Assembly (NCBI RefSeq): GCF_000424545.1
Contig: NZ_KE384206.1
Span: 190,022-254,021 of the forward strand
Source of the DNA: Butyrivibrio sp. NC3005
Lineage (GTDB): Bacteria > Bacillota > Clostridia > Lachnospirales > Lachnospiraceae
DNA length: 64,000 nt
Reading direction: 5' to 3'
Both the position numbers and the translations under genes were made by a program. Each line of letters opens with the position of its first letter. Position 1 is the first letter of the stretch. Positions 19,601 through 26,059 of the stretch are shown here, one piece after another. Under the pieces are notes generated by a model, which saw only the letters and a list, made by a program, of their open reading frames with translations, ran no database searches and was not told the DNA's origin.

Positions 19601-20364
19601 GTGCAGTAAACAGGAGTTTTAGTTCTAGTCATTCTACCAAGGACAACAGCAAATGCTGCCTGGAAAAGAGCGTGTGCCTCCACATTGTTATCAAGACACC
19701 AGGCATCGCACTTTTCCTTGTCAAGCATTTCTGCGCTTGTGACCATTTTTCCAAGACAAGAGGTAATAGAAGACAGACTGCTAGATTCATCGTTTTTGAA
19801 CCTGTTTACAAAATAGTCACGACATTTAGCATATTCCTCTGTCTTAAAGAATTCCTGTTCTTCTTCAGCAATCTCGAAATATGATAAATCCGCCTTTTTT
19901 TCCTTCCCCTTAAGCGCAGACACAAAATCACGATCAATAAGAGTAAAATAACTAAGACCATCCATTATAAGATGATGAAAATCCATCAACATATGGAGCT
20001 TTTCTTCAGTCTTTATTAGCTCTATACGAAATAATGGGCTTCCATCTAATACATCAAAAGGACGCACGAATTCTGAATTAATATAATTCTCTGCTTCCCT
20101 TTCTTTCATTTGTTTTACGGGAATCTCTACTTTCATTTTGTCATCAGCAAACTGATATGGAGTTCCGTTTTCGTCTATTTCAAAACGATCCCGTAAAACA
20201 GGTGATGCCTTAATAAGCCTCTTCCAGGCATCTATGATGGACGCTGTGTCTTCATTAACATCAAGCACAGCCTGAAATGGAAGATTATACTGTGTACTGT
20301 CAGGATATGACTGACATTCCAAAAAAACACCTAATTGAACTTGTAAAAGTGGATATTTTTTCAT
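7663..20364 (-). CDS. Four-module nonribosomal peptide synthetase (lipopeptide type) lacking the third adenylation domain
   Basis: A 4233-residue NRPS. Domains by motif, with approximate residue of the motif: C1 (HHLIMDG, 128), A1 (YTSGSTGRPKG, 566), T1 (GMSSL, 938), C2 (HHIICDG, 1116), A2 (FTSGTTGKPKA, 1571), T2 (GMSSI, 1940), C3 (HHIIYDG, 2125), A10 remnant (GKIDRSALPE, 2426), T3 (GGDSI, 2482), E (HHLVVDGVSW, 2656), C4 (HHAIVDGW, 3126), A4 (YTSGSTGTPKG, 3581), T4 (GLNSL, 3950), TE (GFSFGG, 4078). C3 runs straight into the A10 scar, so module 3 has no adenylation core. Pocket residues by eye (235,236,239,278,299,301,322,330,331) are DAECVGTVD (A1), DAIFSGVLF (A2) and DAVGSGLCD (A4); I do not assign substrates. 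The N-terminal C domain plus the upstream ACP and ligase suggest N-acylation. Confidence 0.95.
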   Translation of the reverse strand: MKKYPLLQVQLGVFLECQSYPDSTQYNLPFQAVLDVNEDTASIIDAWKRLIKASPVLRDRFEIDENGTPYQFADDKMKVEIPVKQMKEREAENYINSEFVRPFDVLDGSPLFRIELIKTEEKLHMLMDFHHLIMDGLSYFTLIDRDFVSALKGKEKKADLSYFEIAEEEQEFFKTEEYAKCRDYFVNRFKNDESSSLSSITSCLGKMVTSAEMLDKEKCDAWCLDNNVEAHALFQAAFAVVLGRMTRTKTPVYCTSYHGRINRKMMRCQGMFVNNVAMKAEISPEKKVIDLIKDIVEDTDTAYSMGRYPFPHLNKEIGIVPRVSFNFRPFNQFLKIGDNKYKVTEIERKTAQTDINVHIENIDNNYAICAESSDAVNSLETVKIFARAIYCVVNNMISNPKAQLKDIYLVSEKEAEELLKISTGEHKEYDESKTWLYYFKEQVEKNPENVAVVDENGSYTYSQLDNASDSVAKFLIDKDVKENDFIALKTSRSKDFLAAVLGIWKAGAAYIPIDADYPEDRINYILNDSKAKMLLDDASIELAKKTKVSEPVIYTTPSSYAYIIYTSGSTGRPKGVVIRQSNVLNLVSFIRDRWGHTSKSRIACHSNFAFDASVEDLYPVLMVGGTLYIVPESVRKDIYLMRSYIKENGITGGCYTTQFGQLLGDDKEPLELDYMVLGGEKMTATPNITGTVYNTYGPTEFTVDATYCEVEKGMHKDIPIGRALYNCLALVLDDCGNLLPKGAVGELCLSGPQVAAGYWNLPEKTDEVFKTICLPDGKERRIYRTGDLVRYNSRDELEYFGRIDFQIKLHGFRIELGEIDTRAMAYDGIRQAVSQVKKDRIVLYYVPEKDISEDALRSFMGETLAEYMVPSVYMCLDSMPLTLNGKVDLKALPDPVIQDAQIVAPETDLEVSILSIVKKVLGFGEIGVTTNLVSSGMSSLDTMRLSAALSNEMGMHLKVSDIMKDPTVRGIASLESNYEDDKLVLKHLANRPNYPITENQRGVYLDWDMNRETTQYNMPGVYLFENTSSKVLQDALIKVFNAHSYLKMRLSKVLGEVVQVPHDDEEPKIVIKELDFEPDTDFFQSLVKPFDLLSDNLYRVELFSCNNKTWLFMDMHHIICDGLSTAIIFDDLIKVMKKEEPSREEITAYDYAVYERDYFESSNNSLDEAFFENMISESQVVVYPDSEVPDKKKNGYVEYKVNKAQIDDYCKEHEVTPGSFLQAAFALCLKRLSREDKPLYLTVSNGRSDIRLADTVGMFVKTLPAAYVGDGDSKTASMYVEETHRQLQEIYSREMVPYTLLVDKYRLHVEILFAFQGGISNEVEGAKEIPLSLDTVKFPIMVTIYPDKDDYKICVEYDGMRYSASDMLIIARAISAAALGLVKADKLNDVCLVDEAETKELMKLGFGKRLERDETETILKIFKDRTSATPDAPCLVFHGKTYTYRQLDEITDRLAVHLYKTAHIGPEQNVGVLINRSELMLIYPLSVMKTGAAYMPLDPHFPSDRLSFMCEDASVKLILSENNLIEEKIPEYKGAKFYSKDIETLPKVTDKEIEELTPPDAHNRLVILFTSGTTGKPKAVDLEHYGIVNFCHWYVTEFELTMKDHVAGYANFGFDAHMIDLYPSILAGSCIYLFDEAMRMDILAMNDYMEENNVSVAFMTTQIGCLISEMNHSLRYLSTGGEKMPPITPPDFRFLNVYGPTECSLFSTFYDVPGYFEGRLIGRPLSNYELYIIDQAGKLVPRGARGELLIAGQGVTRGYMNREELTAEKFINFKPLKDSPSVRAYRSGDLVSWDDDGNVVYLGRIDKQVKLRGLRIELGEIENRVLSYPGITQAVVDVKGKNPQLCCYYISDKEIDIDDLKKHLSETLTEFMIPQVYMRLEDLPLNANGKVDRRAIPEPETVSEEIVAPETDEEKKVFEVVADILGMKEFGVTTNLISQGMSSIAAMRLAAALEEKLSIKLRVADILKNPSVREIIACSKKEDSSSSEDKRLIHYPDRDVYPITENQRGVYLDFEMNHDTTQYNIPNVYEFFGITADKLAEAVRKTMELHPYLKTRIIQTDEDIMQKPFMDEAVDIEISELDTCPDAEFFQKLIVPFDLLNEKLYRIKIFTFKEKVYLFMDIHHIIYDGLSSAVFLEDLRSELKGIESNAETVTALDYAVYEQEFIKSDAFDEIEKYFDSLVEGVTSASYPLSKEPDIKKDSSKNMVGTIIQKVDAAPIDEFCKRYAVTAGNYLQAAFAEVLYNITLEDKPMYVTISNGRSADSALQNTVGMYVRTLPVVFEWNNNGHGDESVAGYVQAMQKQLQMTFEREIYPYTRIVEKHRIHADIMVAWQGGVADKELVDAQKSIPLTLDTAKFPILLTMYPDKGNYVLMLEYDKTSYGQEDMQQLVSCVCKAAESMTSARKIGDISMGIKQRGFNSVIDRIPIGKIDRSALPEFMQSSSAEYVEPETDEEKIVAESMQKVLGSSDPIGALDNFFEIGGDSIRAIRMVSLIRQAGFMIQVSDIMKLKVVREIAAVLKAKEKASSISQSPFTGSVPDSAIVKYFKYLELPDKQHFAQSTLWKLNEHCDINVLEEAVNAVFYQHDMLRAVCRDDCLFVRPADTRFTIQDIEVNSKEEIPALCEKIQASIDVTKSLVSIVLIHVNAQEYLFMAVHHLVVDGVSWRIITSDLEEAIKNVKNNEKVNLPAKTNTYNDYVKALQKYRESYKLSLEIPYWENVQNELMSLPVSNEKNYDRKISLSSAVMDEAATSMFIKANFGMMNADINDALLTAVGMSYFKMTGEKSVSVQLEGHGREDIGENLVTDRTVGWFTSIYPVILKNISGNLKDTFCEVKETLHRVPNKGVGYNVLRFLDGKTSFTSCGDNIARIGFNYLGEMDSEQAADDAILGIADVETGASVSSKNTFGCELSINALVENGKFCLYVTYNSKLYDSKQIEEFTKKILSNMSEIATFLSMLNEKQFTASDFGETEWTTREFKKVVKDFDSRGEKIERIYPLTSMQEGMLYKYLSNPKDWAYRIVTILELNVLPTKEELSLALDRLALKHEVLRTAIIYDGVKKSRQAIIDRKLVPTMVDLSKKQDKVKAVENLRIQILNDAFELQRKPLFQLTCAKKDNKSCYLVMAVHHAIVDGWCMGIYTSDFFTFLNEEITGKRTTDSAPENGKYEKAVREIISKDKAEGLSYWRNLLDGYETKTEIPSLGDVPLNQQSKKDSVLTTIDKDITDRFLALCNSEGATISNGIELCWGLVLQTYSRTDDSVFAKVVSGRDNTSVDVNNLVGLFINSVPVRVKIEPDTTTRQMLRNLQKQAAQSNKYDFCPLAEIQQQSELGSDLFQNIIAFENYDSGLEDDDEAEYAFSVKPVVFKEENFDEVTPAMYIDKEGRLCINLTFNRRHYRMEEIEAVGKLFDVLVREVTDNPDTPIVNLPRIAEDDMHNVMEMCKGEEIEYDTSKTWLDLFEEQVKERPDAEAVTDESSSMTYGELDQASDKVASWLISKGIEKNDFVAIKMNRKKEFVVSILGIQKAGAAYVPIDLAYPKDRIAYIEEDSGAKITLTDDIMPEILQTKAEHINRTGPDNYAYMIYTSGSTGTPKGAVIYQKGLMNHTISMRKLFELTPEDRISCHRSLSFDAHIVDYYAPLCSGSSVHIMPESIRKDPGRIFEFLTEHRITGGGYTTALAKIMKNGYPLKQRFISCGGEALNGVVSDSVKVYNLYGPTECTCDSVIFILEDGVQYDTIPIGIPVPNNYVFIVDEHGNLLPPGVRGEICIAGVQVGYGYWNRPDMTKAVFGDCPFVHGIRMYHTGDLGYYNKNHQIVYAGRIDFQVKLHGFRIELGEIESRAAQYNGITMACAQVKKDTLVLYYSSDTDIDEELLKKFMAESLTEYMVPTIYIRMNPMPLTPNGKINIRELPEPEITAGFKNEPPANRLEENFLRIARQILPEKEFGVTDDLTLAGLNSLSTMLLASRITDELNMKIRVSDIMRYKSIRGFIQGKRRISWLYEEYDENKPTLCFIQGIVLLSDTEHLHKLLSKYFNLVVIEPVQNHYDKIFQGEHYDDVVAFYIVSTEILIPEDAKIFGFMGFSFGGELAFGMAQAYKKMTGEKVVTIMGDSTLPKAGKHQPEKVTTDYFREIIGSFEQKEHEYTKEELEMLTELTNMTHEICCENSLVPYNGKVIFLNACKNSTDKLMKDKMDALGFYAPDAEIHEFKDYSHSGIFTSTSLHPFYQDLVKKLLEPSDK

Positions 20365-20383
20365 GAATCCCTCCTTATAAGGG

Positions 20384-22033
20384 CTAATTCAGTATTCTTT
20401 TTATTTTCTGCGTTGCAGTTTTCTCAAAAGGTTCATCTCTGAACGATAATTCATTTATTTTTTTCGTTGTAGAAGCTGTTTTGTTATATTCGTTCACAAA
20501 GTTTCTAACATATTCTTGCCCATCAGCAATCTTATTTGTTGTAATAAAATCCTTATCAAGATATATCATCGCAGCAATCTTATCTTCTTTTTCGTAAACG
20601 ACAACTTCAGCAATCGCTTTGCAATAATACAGCTTTGCTTCAAGCTCCTCAGCTGATATATTTTCTCCGTTTGAAAGAATAATCAGGTTTTTGATTCGTC
20701 CCGTAATTGTCAGATAATCATCTTCATCAAGAAAACCTAAGTCTCCTGTATGGAACCATCCATTTTTAAGTGCTTTTGCTGTCTCTTCTTCCATGTTGTA
20801 ATATCCCAGCATAACGCTAGGACCTTTGGCACAAATCTCACCGATTCCTTTTTCATTAGGGTTTTCTATCATAATCTCATGTCCAGGTAATGCCAAACCA
20901 ACTGTTCCCTGTTTAATATTTTCATCAGGATTAACTGCAAGTACAGGAGAACATTCTGTTATTCCATATCCTTCCTGGATTGGAATTCCAAAATCTTCAA
21001 ATCCCTTTATAACCTGCATATCTATTGGAGCACCTCCTGATATGATGCTTTTCAGCCTACCTCCAAATATTGTAAGATAAGGGGCAAACATTTCTCTTCT
21101 CTGTTCATAAGAAACATTCCCCTTTTCTTTATTATCAGAAATCATTTTCTTAACTTTTTCTTCATCTCCGGCTTTTCTTATTACCTGCCAGACTGCACCA
21201 TACAAGTTTTTTATAATCATTGGAACAAGGAACAAAATCTCAGGCTTTGCAACCTGAAAATCTGTTGTCATTCGTCTCATATTAAGACAAATATGCAAAG
21301 ATTTTCCTGATACAAGTGCAAGCAGCTGCGTCAATATTGCATATATATGATTAAGTGGTAATATATGCACCTGATCTTTGCATGTATCAACCAGATCTTT
21401 TACGCACTCACAATTCATTAAAAGATTTTTGCTACTAAGCATTACACCTTTACTTATTCCTGTTGTTCCAGATGTATACATAATCACAGCCACATCTTCG
21501 CTATTTATTTCATCATCAAGACAAGCTTTCTTGCCCTGATTAATCATCTCTCTGCCTTCTTTAGAATATTCATTTATTTTTTCAAATGGATACAACTTTA
21601 GATTCAATTCTTCTGCCAAATGTTCTACTGTCTTACTTAAGTCCGAGGAATAAAATACATCCTGACATCCACTTCGGGTAATCTGATCCTTAAGAATATC
21701 TTCACTGGCCGTTTTATCCAAAAGAAGAACAATGCAACTACAATACTGAGCACCATAAAAAGTCAAAAGCCATTCATAGCTATTAGAACCGAGTATTCCT
21801 ATTACCTTACGTTTTTTTCCGTATTCATATAACCATGTACCTACACCTTCAACAGCACTTAAAAAGTCTTTTGGCATAATGGTACTTTGCTCATTACTAG
21901 CATAATCAAGGAAAGTGTAAAGTGGTACTTTAGGCCTGTCAGAGCACATCTTTTCAAGCATGGTACGGAAATTATCAAAACCTAATGAAGGCTTTCTTCT
22001 TGGTACTGATGCATAGGTTTTAATATCAGTCAT
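20384..22033 (-). CDS. Acyl-activating AMP-ligase (FadD/FAAL-like) of the lipopeptide cluster
   Basis: A 549-residue ANL-superfamily enzyme that should adenylate a carboxylic acid and pass it to a thiol. Visible motifs are the P-loop (MYTSGTTGISKGV) near residue 184, GYGITECSP near 355, WFHTGDLGFLDEDDYLTITGR near 420 and the C-terminal lysine region (TATQKIKR) at the very end. It resembles long-chain acyl ligases rather than amino acid adenylation domains. It starts two bases after the ACP stop and ends 19 bp before the NRPS, so the ACP is the most likely acceptor of the acyl group. An acyl-CoA product cannot be excluded. Confidence 0.9.
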   Translation of the reverse strand: MTDIKTYASVPRRKPSLGFDNFRTMLEKMCSDRPKVPLYTFLDYASNEQSTIMPKDFLSAVEGVGTWLYEYGKKRKVIGILGSNSYEWLLTFYGAQYCSCIVLLLDKTASEDILKDQITRSGCQDVFYSSDLSKTVEHLAEELNLKLYPFEKINEYSKEGREMINQGKKACLDDEINSEDVAVIMYTSGTTGISKGVMLSSKNLLMNCECVKDLVDTCKDQVHILPLNHIYAILTQLLALVSGKSLHICLNMRRMTTDFQVAKPEILFLVPMIIKNLYGAVWQVIRKAGDEEKVKKMISDNKEKGNVSYEQRREMFAPYLTIFGGRLKSIISGGAPIDMQVIKGFEDFGIPIQEGYGITECSPVLAVNPDENIKQGTVGLALPGHEIMIENPNEKGIGEICAKGPSVMLGYYNMEEETAKALKNGWFHTGDLGFLDEDDYLTITGRIKNLIILSNGENISAEELEAKLYYCKAIAEVVVYEKEDKIAAMIYLDKDFITTNKIADGQEYVRNFVNEYNKTASTTKKINELSFRDEPFEKTATQKIKRILN

Positions 22034-22035
22034 AA

Positions 22036-22287
22036 TCAGTTCTCCATTTTATTCATGACAAGATCAACCACATCGCCTACAGTAACAATATCCTCCAAGT
22101 CTTCGTCTTCTATTACGATGTCGAATTCAACCTCTGCATCATTGATAATCGTCAAAAAGTCTAATGAATTAAAACCAAGGTCGGCAAGAAGCTGGCTGTC
22201 TTCATCAAAATCTCCAAGATCATTTTCCGTATGGCTTCTTAAAAACTCTGAAATTTCATCCATTAACTCCTGTCTCTTTGCATCCAT
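22036..22287 (-). CDS. Acyl carrier protein of the lipopeptide cluster
   Basis: An 83-residue acidic carrier protein. The phosphopantetheine site is LGFNSLDFLT with Ser at about residue 41; Asn replaces the usual Asp before that Ser. I choose ATG 22287 because AAAGGAGAT lies at the right distance; an upstream in-frame TTG would overlap the ribosome site. It is the first gene of the operon and is followed with almost no gap by the acyl ligase and then the NRPS. Its likely job is to hand an acyl chain from the ligase to the first condensation domain. Confidence 0.92.
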   Translation of the reverse strand: MDAKRQELMDEISEFLRSHTENDLGDFDEDSQLLADLGFNSLDFLTIINDAEVEFDIVIEDEDLEDIVTVGDVVDLVMNKMEN

Positions 22288-22370
22288 TAAGATATCTCCT
22301 TTCAAACAGTCAGTGATTAAATGTTGTATTAATCGTTTTTATAAATGCACAAACTGCGAAGCATATAATC

Positions 22371-22413
22371 ATTATATCATATATCGTTTATAGTTTGTTT
22401 ATTTTTCGTTTAT
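22371..22413 (-). promoter_or_regulatory. Candidate activator-dependent promoter with three 8-bp direct repeats, 11-bp period
   Basis: Read on the minus strand, ATAAACGA (22413-22406), ATAAACAA (22402-22395) and ATAAACGA (22391-22384) repeat every 11 bp, and a TATAAT (22376-22371) follows seven bases later. No TTGACA is present in the -35 place, which the repeats occupy. Direct repeats with an 11-bp period over the -35 region are the pattern bound by OmpR/PhoB-type winged-helix activators. The regulator is not identified. Confidence 0.55.
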
Positions 22414-22428
22414 TCGATTTTTACATTA

Positions 22429-22502
22429 GAAAAAAGCCTACTTGCATATGTAATATGTATCCAAAATTATGGAAACATATCACATATGCAAAATAGGCTT
22501 TT
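22429..22502 (-). terminator. Long intrinsic terminator between the acyltransferase and the lipopeptide operon
   Basis: A long imperfect hairpin (AAAAGCCTA and GCATATGT arms pairing with ACATATGC and TAGGCTTTT) is followed on the minus strand by a run of six T residues. It lies downstream of the acyltransferase stop and upstream of the lipopeptide operon promoter, so it insulates that operon. It could also stop plus-strand transcripts. Confidence 0.75.
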
Positions 22503-22540
22503 AAACAGCTCAAGTCATGTTTATATAAATAATCTTACTT

Positions 22541-23656
22541 TTAGTTCTTTGACATAATCAGCTTTTTTCTTCCTCCAAATACACAAGAAAAAATCTTTTC
22601 ATCCAACGCATTAATCAACAATCCAAGTGTCAATCCAATTGCAATGCAAATTACTCCTGATAATCCAAAATGATCTTTAAATACCGAAAAATAAACAACA
22701 TATACAAGTGGATGAATCAAAAAAATCTCCCAGGATGCCGTTCCGATTTTTTTAAAAATTTCAGATCTAATCTGTACACTATACTCAAGTGTAACAAACA
22801 AGCATAAGCATAATTCACAACATGTTACCTGAATCCACCAAAACTGATATCCTTTTGTAGTCGCAAAGAAAATTCCTAAAACCAATATCGTTAAAATAGG
22901 AATTAGAACTTTTTTAAATCTATTCACAAAATCACTAATCTTATCCTTGTACATACAATATGCAATACCTGTCACATATGCCAAGGAGCTATTAAACCAA
23001 TAACTTATACTATGTAACAAATATCTGTTAACCAGAATAAAAATAACTGTTCCGACAAAAAAGATTCCAACACCTATTTTCTTATTAGCACCGACAAATC
23101 TAAAACTAATCCAAAACAAAACTGTAAAAAGAAGAATTACTGCCAAAAACCATACAACACTCCACTCTGAAGGATTTCCTTTAATCTGTCTAAGTGTAAA
23201 CATTGCCTCAAAATATTCTGAAATTGAATGACAGTAAAAAATAGCATACACAGAATTCGTAATTACAAAAGGAAGTAATAGACGAAAAAATCTTTTTGGA
23301 AAATAGTTATCCCAAAACTTTTCTTCTTTTCTTTCTAACTGAAAAAATGATGCATATCCTGATAAGAAGAAAAATACACCTACGGCGATATATCCTACAA
23401 ACCAGTAATAAAACATCTTATCTGGTGTTTTTGTTCTAAGAGCAAAATGATGAATCATTACCACACAGGCAGCAATTCCTCGTAAATCCAAAGAAGTTTC
23501 TAGCGAAAAAACCTCTCTATTTTCTTTGTTCTCTCTAAAGAAAAACTTTTTTACAGAAACTACTATCAACAATGGAAGCACAAAAAAAGAAAGAATATAC
23601 ATAGGCCAAAGACTGCTCAACACATATTCTTTAGGAAAATAAAAAACAGAACGCAT
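22541..23656 (-). CDS. Acyltransferase family 3 membrane protein
   Basis: A 371-residue protein with about ten membrane helices of the OafA/acyltransferase 3 family, which move acetyl or other acyl groups onto surface sugars or peptidoglycan. The family's first signature is visible: RGIAACVVMIHHFALR, with the R/H and H residues of the proposed active site near residues 58-71. The next loop (GYIAVGVFFFLSGYASFFQLERK) is also typical. It is separated from the lipopeptide operon by a strong terminator and from the CooS-like gene by another, so it is probably monocistronic. Substrate unknown; acylation of the lipopeptide is possible but the terminator argues against co-expression. Confidence 0.88.
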   Translation of the reverse strand: MRSVFYFPKEYVLSSLWPMYILSFFVLPLLIVVSVKKFFFRENKENREVFSLETSLDLRGIAACVVMIHHFALRTKTPDKMFYYWFVGYIAVGVFFFLSGYASFFQLERKEEKFWDNYFPKRFFRLLLPFVITNSVYAIFYCHSISEYFEAMFTLRQIKGNPSEWSVVWFLAVILLFTVLFWISFRFVGANKKIGVGIFFVGTVIFILVNRYLLHSISYWFNSSLAYVTGIAYCMYKDKISDFVNRFKKVLIPILTILVLGIFFATTKGYQFWWIQVTCCELCLCLFVTLEYSVQIRSEIFKKIGTASWEIFLIHPLVYVVYFSVFKDHFGLSGVICIAIGLTLGLLINALDEKIFSCVFGGRKKLIMSKN

Positions 23657-23713
23657 ATCACAATTACCCCTTTTTAATTTTTTTATTGAACCTTACCCGT
23701 CCTCATTTGAGCT

Positions 23714-23745
23714 CAATAAAAGTGCCAATCCTTGAATTGGCACTT
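23714..23745 (-). terminator. Intrinsic terminator after the CooS-like gene
   Basis: AAGTGCCAAT pairs with ATTGGCACTT (10 bp, 6-base loop, 23720-23745), and TTATT follows on the minus strand. It sits about 65 bp beyond the stop of the CooS-like gene. Confidence 0.75.
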
Positions 23746-23811
23746 CTAGATAATAATAGCACATTTGTTTGTTTTTTCAAGTATAACTTATCAACTAACC
23801 ACAATATCAAA

Positions 23812-26010
23812 CTAGTCCCAACCAAGTTTCTTTCTTTTTTCCTTCATATCACTTACCATCTGCTTTGCAAGTGCAACAGGATCGGTATTAACATTCATCG
23901 TTGAACCAAGAATCTCTTTTGTTCCATGCTTAAGAAACTCAATAACATTTTTAGAGCCATAAATTTGAGCTTCAACACAGTGATATGAGTCAATACCATT
24001 TAATCTAAATCCCAGTGCCGCATCAATACCCTTTTCATTTCCCCATTCAGGAGATGAGAAGGCAAATGGAAGTTCATACATATTCTTATCAAGTGCTGTT
24101 GCAATTCCCGCAAATATTCCGCTAGATCTCGTATTATCAATACATTCGCCAACATGCCATACTGGAGGTAAATCTTCTCCAAGAAATTCTCTTAACTTTT
24201 CACCTGCTTTCTTATTCCCAGATACTGCACAATATCCAAGCTTCATCAAAGGAAACGATGCACATCCATTTGATATGATAAGAACATTGTTTTTAAGAAG
24301 TTCATCAGTTACATCTACAATGCACTTTTCATAAAGTACCTTAGGGTTATTACACCCAACCATATTTACTATTCCCAGTATTTTTCCAGACTTAAGTGCA
24401 TCAGCAAGTACCTTCATACTACCAAATCTCTTATAAATGTACTCAACTGAAAATCCCACTTCCGCCTCAACTTCAAATGGAGGAATATACACAGGAATAC
24501 CTTTTCTATTCTCGTAGCTTTCTATAGCGCGTCTTACGATTTTTTCGGCAAGAGCCTTGGTTTCACCGATATTGCTGTGATGATGATCGTATTCGTATCT
24601 TTCTGCACCAGGAAGACGAGCAGACTCACTTGTTGTTACAACAGTCGTCTTGAAACACCTTGCAACGTCCATTATAGATGGAAATACATCTTGCACATCT
24701 GCAACCCACAAATCTAGCGCTCCTGTACCAAGTACAAGCTCTGCTGAAACAGCATTTGAAAGTGGAATTACACCATTATTTCTATACATTGCAGAAAGTC
24801 CTGAACAGCAAATTCCATAGAACCTTATTCCTTTAGCACCTTTCGATTTTGCAAGCCCTATAAGATCTTCTCTTTTTCCTGCCTCTACTATCTGACTAAC
24901 CAAAAGAGGAAGATGACCGTGAACTGCGATATTTACATAACCTTTTTTTAGTGCGCCTATATTAACCTTAGATGTAACTCTATCACCAACACCAAAAAGA
25001 GAATCTGTTGCAATAGATGCTCCTACAACTCCAGAAAAAGTAAATGCAAGTCCGCATCTAAGAAACTGCTGCATTACACTTTTCCAATCCCCATCAGTTG
25101 CACATCCACTCTTGTGATAAGCTTCAAACACCTCATGATAAGCACTAATAGGCAAAATATCAAGTTCTTCCCACACTTTTTTTCTTTCAGGAAGAGCACA
25201 GGCACTTATTGTCTTGTACTCATCCGGGAGAGTTCTTGATAAATCTTCTAAAAGCACATCTGCCAAATCTTTTGCCACATTTTTGAGCTGCCTATTTTTC
25301 TGTCTTATTCCAAATGCTTCTGCAGTACTTCTTATTTTCTGTTCACCCAGTATCGGAATATCAAGTTTTCCCTCTGCTGCCCTTTTAAGCGCTAGCATAA
25401 CCTCTCTTGCATGCATGCCATGCTGCGCCACACCTGCTGCCGCTGAGCGAAGAAGATTCCTTGCAACGATTAAGTCTGCATCTGCTCCGCAAACGCCTTT
25501 AGGAGCCTTGGGCGTAATCCTGCAAGGTCCCATATTACAAATCTTGCAACACACTCCTGCAAGTCCAAAATTACACTGAGGCTTTTGTGCATCAAATCTA
25601 TCAAAAGCGGTATCAATCCCTAGTTGCTGCATTCTAATAAGCATTTGCCTTACAGCCGGATCCGGAGTTTTCTCTATTACATCTTCCTTTGAAGGAAATG
25701 TCTTGCGATACTCGGATACTGCATTCATATAGTCTTTGATGAAATCCTCAGGATTCTCCTCACCGCCATGCGCACTAGCCTTTAACGTAACAGTTGGAAT
25801 TCCATGTTCATCAAATCCTATCAGATTTCTGTGTGAATGAATATGTTCGTGCCCACTTTTGGAATGACCATGTGCATGATTATGCGTATCTTCATGAATG
25901 TGATCATGATTATGTTCATGGTCATGATTATGTTCATGGTCATGAATATGTTCATGGTTGTGCTTGTGTTTGTCCTCTGGAATATGTTCCTGTCTAGAAA
26001 AATTGCTCAT
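23812..26010 (-). CDS. cooS: CooS-like protein with His-rich N-terminus; one Ni,Fe-cluster cysteine is Asp
   Basis: A 732-residue homologue of the anaerobic CO dehydrogenase catalytic subunit. Residues 9-60 hold 22 histidines, an extension that most CooS proteins lack and which resembles Ni-binding tails. D- and B-cluster cysteines are present (146, 154, 155, 158, 163, 174). Aligned by eye to the Carboxydothermus CODH-II ligands, His364, Cys402, Cys553, Cys583 and Cys623 are kept, and the base Lys660 too. The position of Cys333, in the DVQ-C-P motif, is Asp441 here. A published deviant, CooS-V of C. hydrogenoformans, also lacks one such cysteine and holds a hybrid Fe-S-O cluster without CO activity, reacting slowly with hydroxylamine. 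So true CODH function is doubtful. No CooF, CooC or acetyl-CoA synthase gene is near. Confidence 0.9.
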   Translation of the reverse strand: MSNFSRQEHIPEDKHKHNHEHIHDHEHNHDHEHNHDHIHEDTHNHAHGHSKSGHEHIHSHRNLIGFDEHGIPTVTLKASAHGGEENPEDFIKDYMNAVSEYRKTFPSKEDVIEKTPDPAVRQMLIRMQQLGIDTAFDRFDAQKPQCNFGLAGVCCKICNMGPCRITPKAPKGVCGADADLIVARNLLRSAAAGVAQHGMHAREVMLALKRAAEGKLDIPILGEQKIRSTAEAFGIRQKNRQLKNVAKDLADVLLEDLSRTLPDEYKTISACALPERKKVWEELDILPISAYHEVFEAYHKSGCATDGDWKSVMQQFLRCGLAFTFSGVVGASIATDSLFGVGDRVTSKVNIGALKKGYVNIAVHGHLPLLVSQIVEAGKREDLIGLAKSKGAKGIRFYGICCSGLSAMYRNNGVIPLSNAVSAELVLGTGALDLWVADVQDVFPSIMDVARCFKTTVVTTSESARLPGAERYEYDHHHSNIGETKALAEKIVRRAIESYENRKGIPVYIPPFEVEAEVGFSVEYIYKRFGSMKVLADALKSGKILGIVNMVGCNNPKVLYEKCIVDVTDELLKNNVLIISNGCASFPLMKLGYCAVSGNKKAGEKLREFLGEDLPPVWHVGECIDNTRSSGIFAGIATALDKNMYELPFAFSSPEWGNEKGIDAALGFRLNGIDSYHCVEAQIYGSKNVIEFLKHGTKEILGSTMNVNTDPVALAKQMVSDMKEKRKKLGWD

Positions 26011-26059
26011 CCTTTTCTCCCACCTATAATTATTATTCTGTCACCAAAATCAAGAAGTC

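Noticed and set aside
20384-22033. Acyl ligase as the missing A domain of NRPS module 3
   Set aside because: Its motifs and pocket follow acyl-CoA synthetases, and the adjacent ACP explains it as the starter-acid ligase.
25880-25980. CRISPR-like or tandem DNA repeats
   Set aside because: The repetition comes from alternating His/Asp/Glu/Asn codons in the N-terminus of the CooS-like protein.
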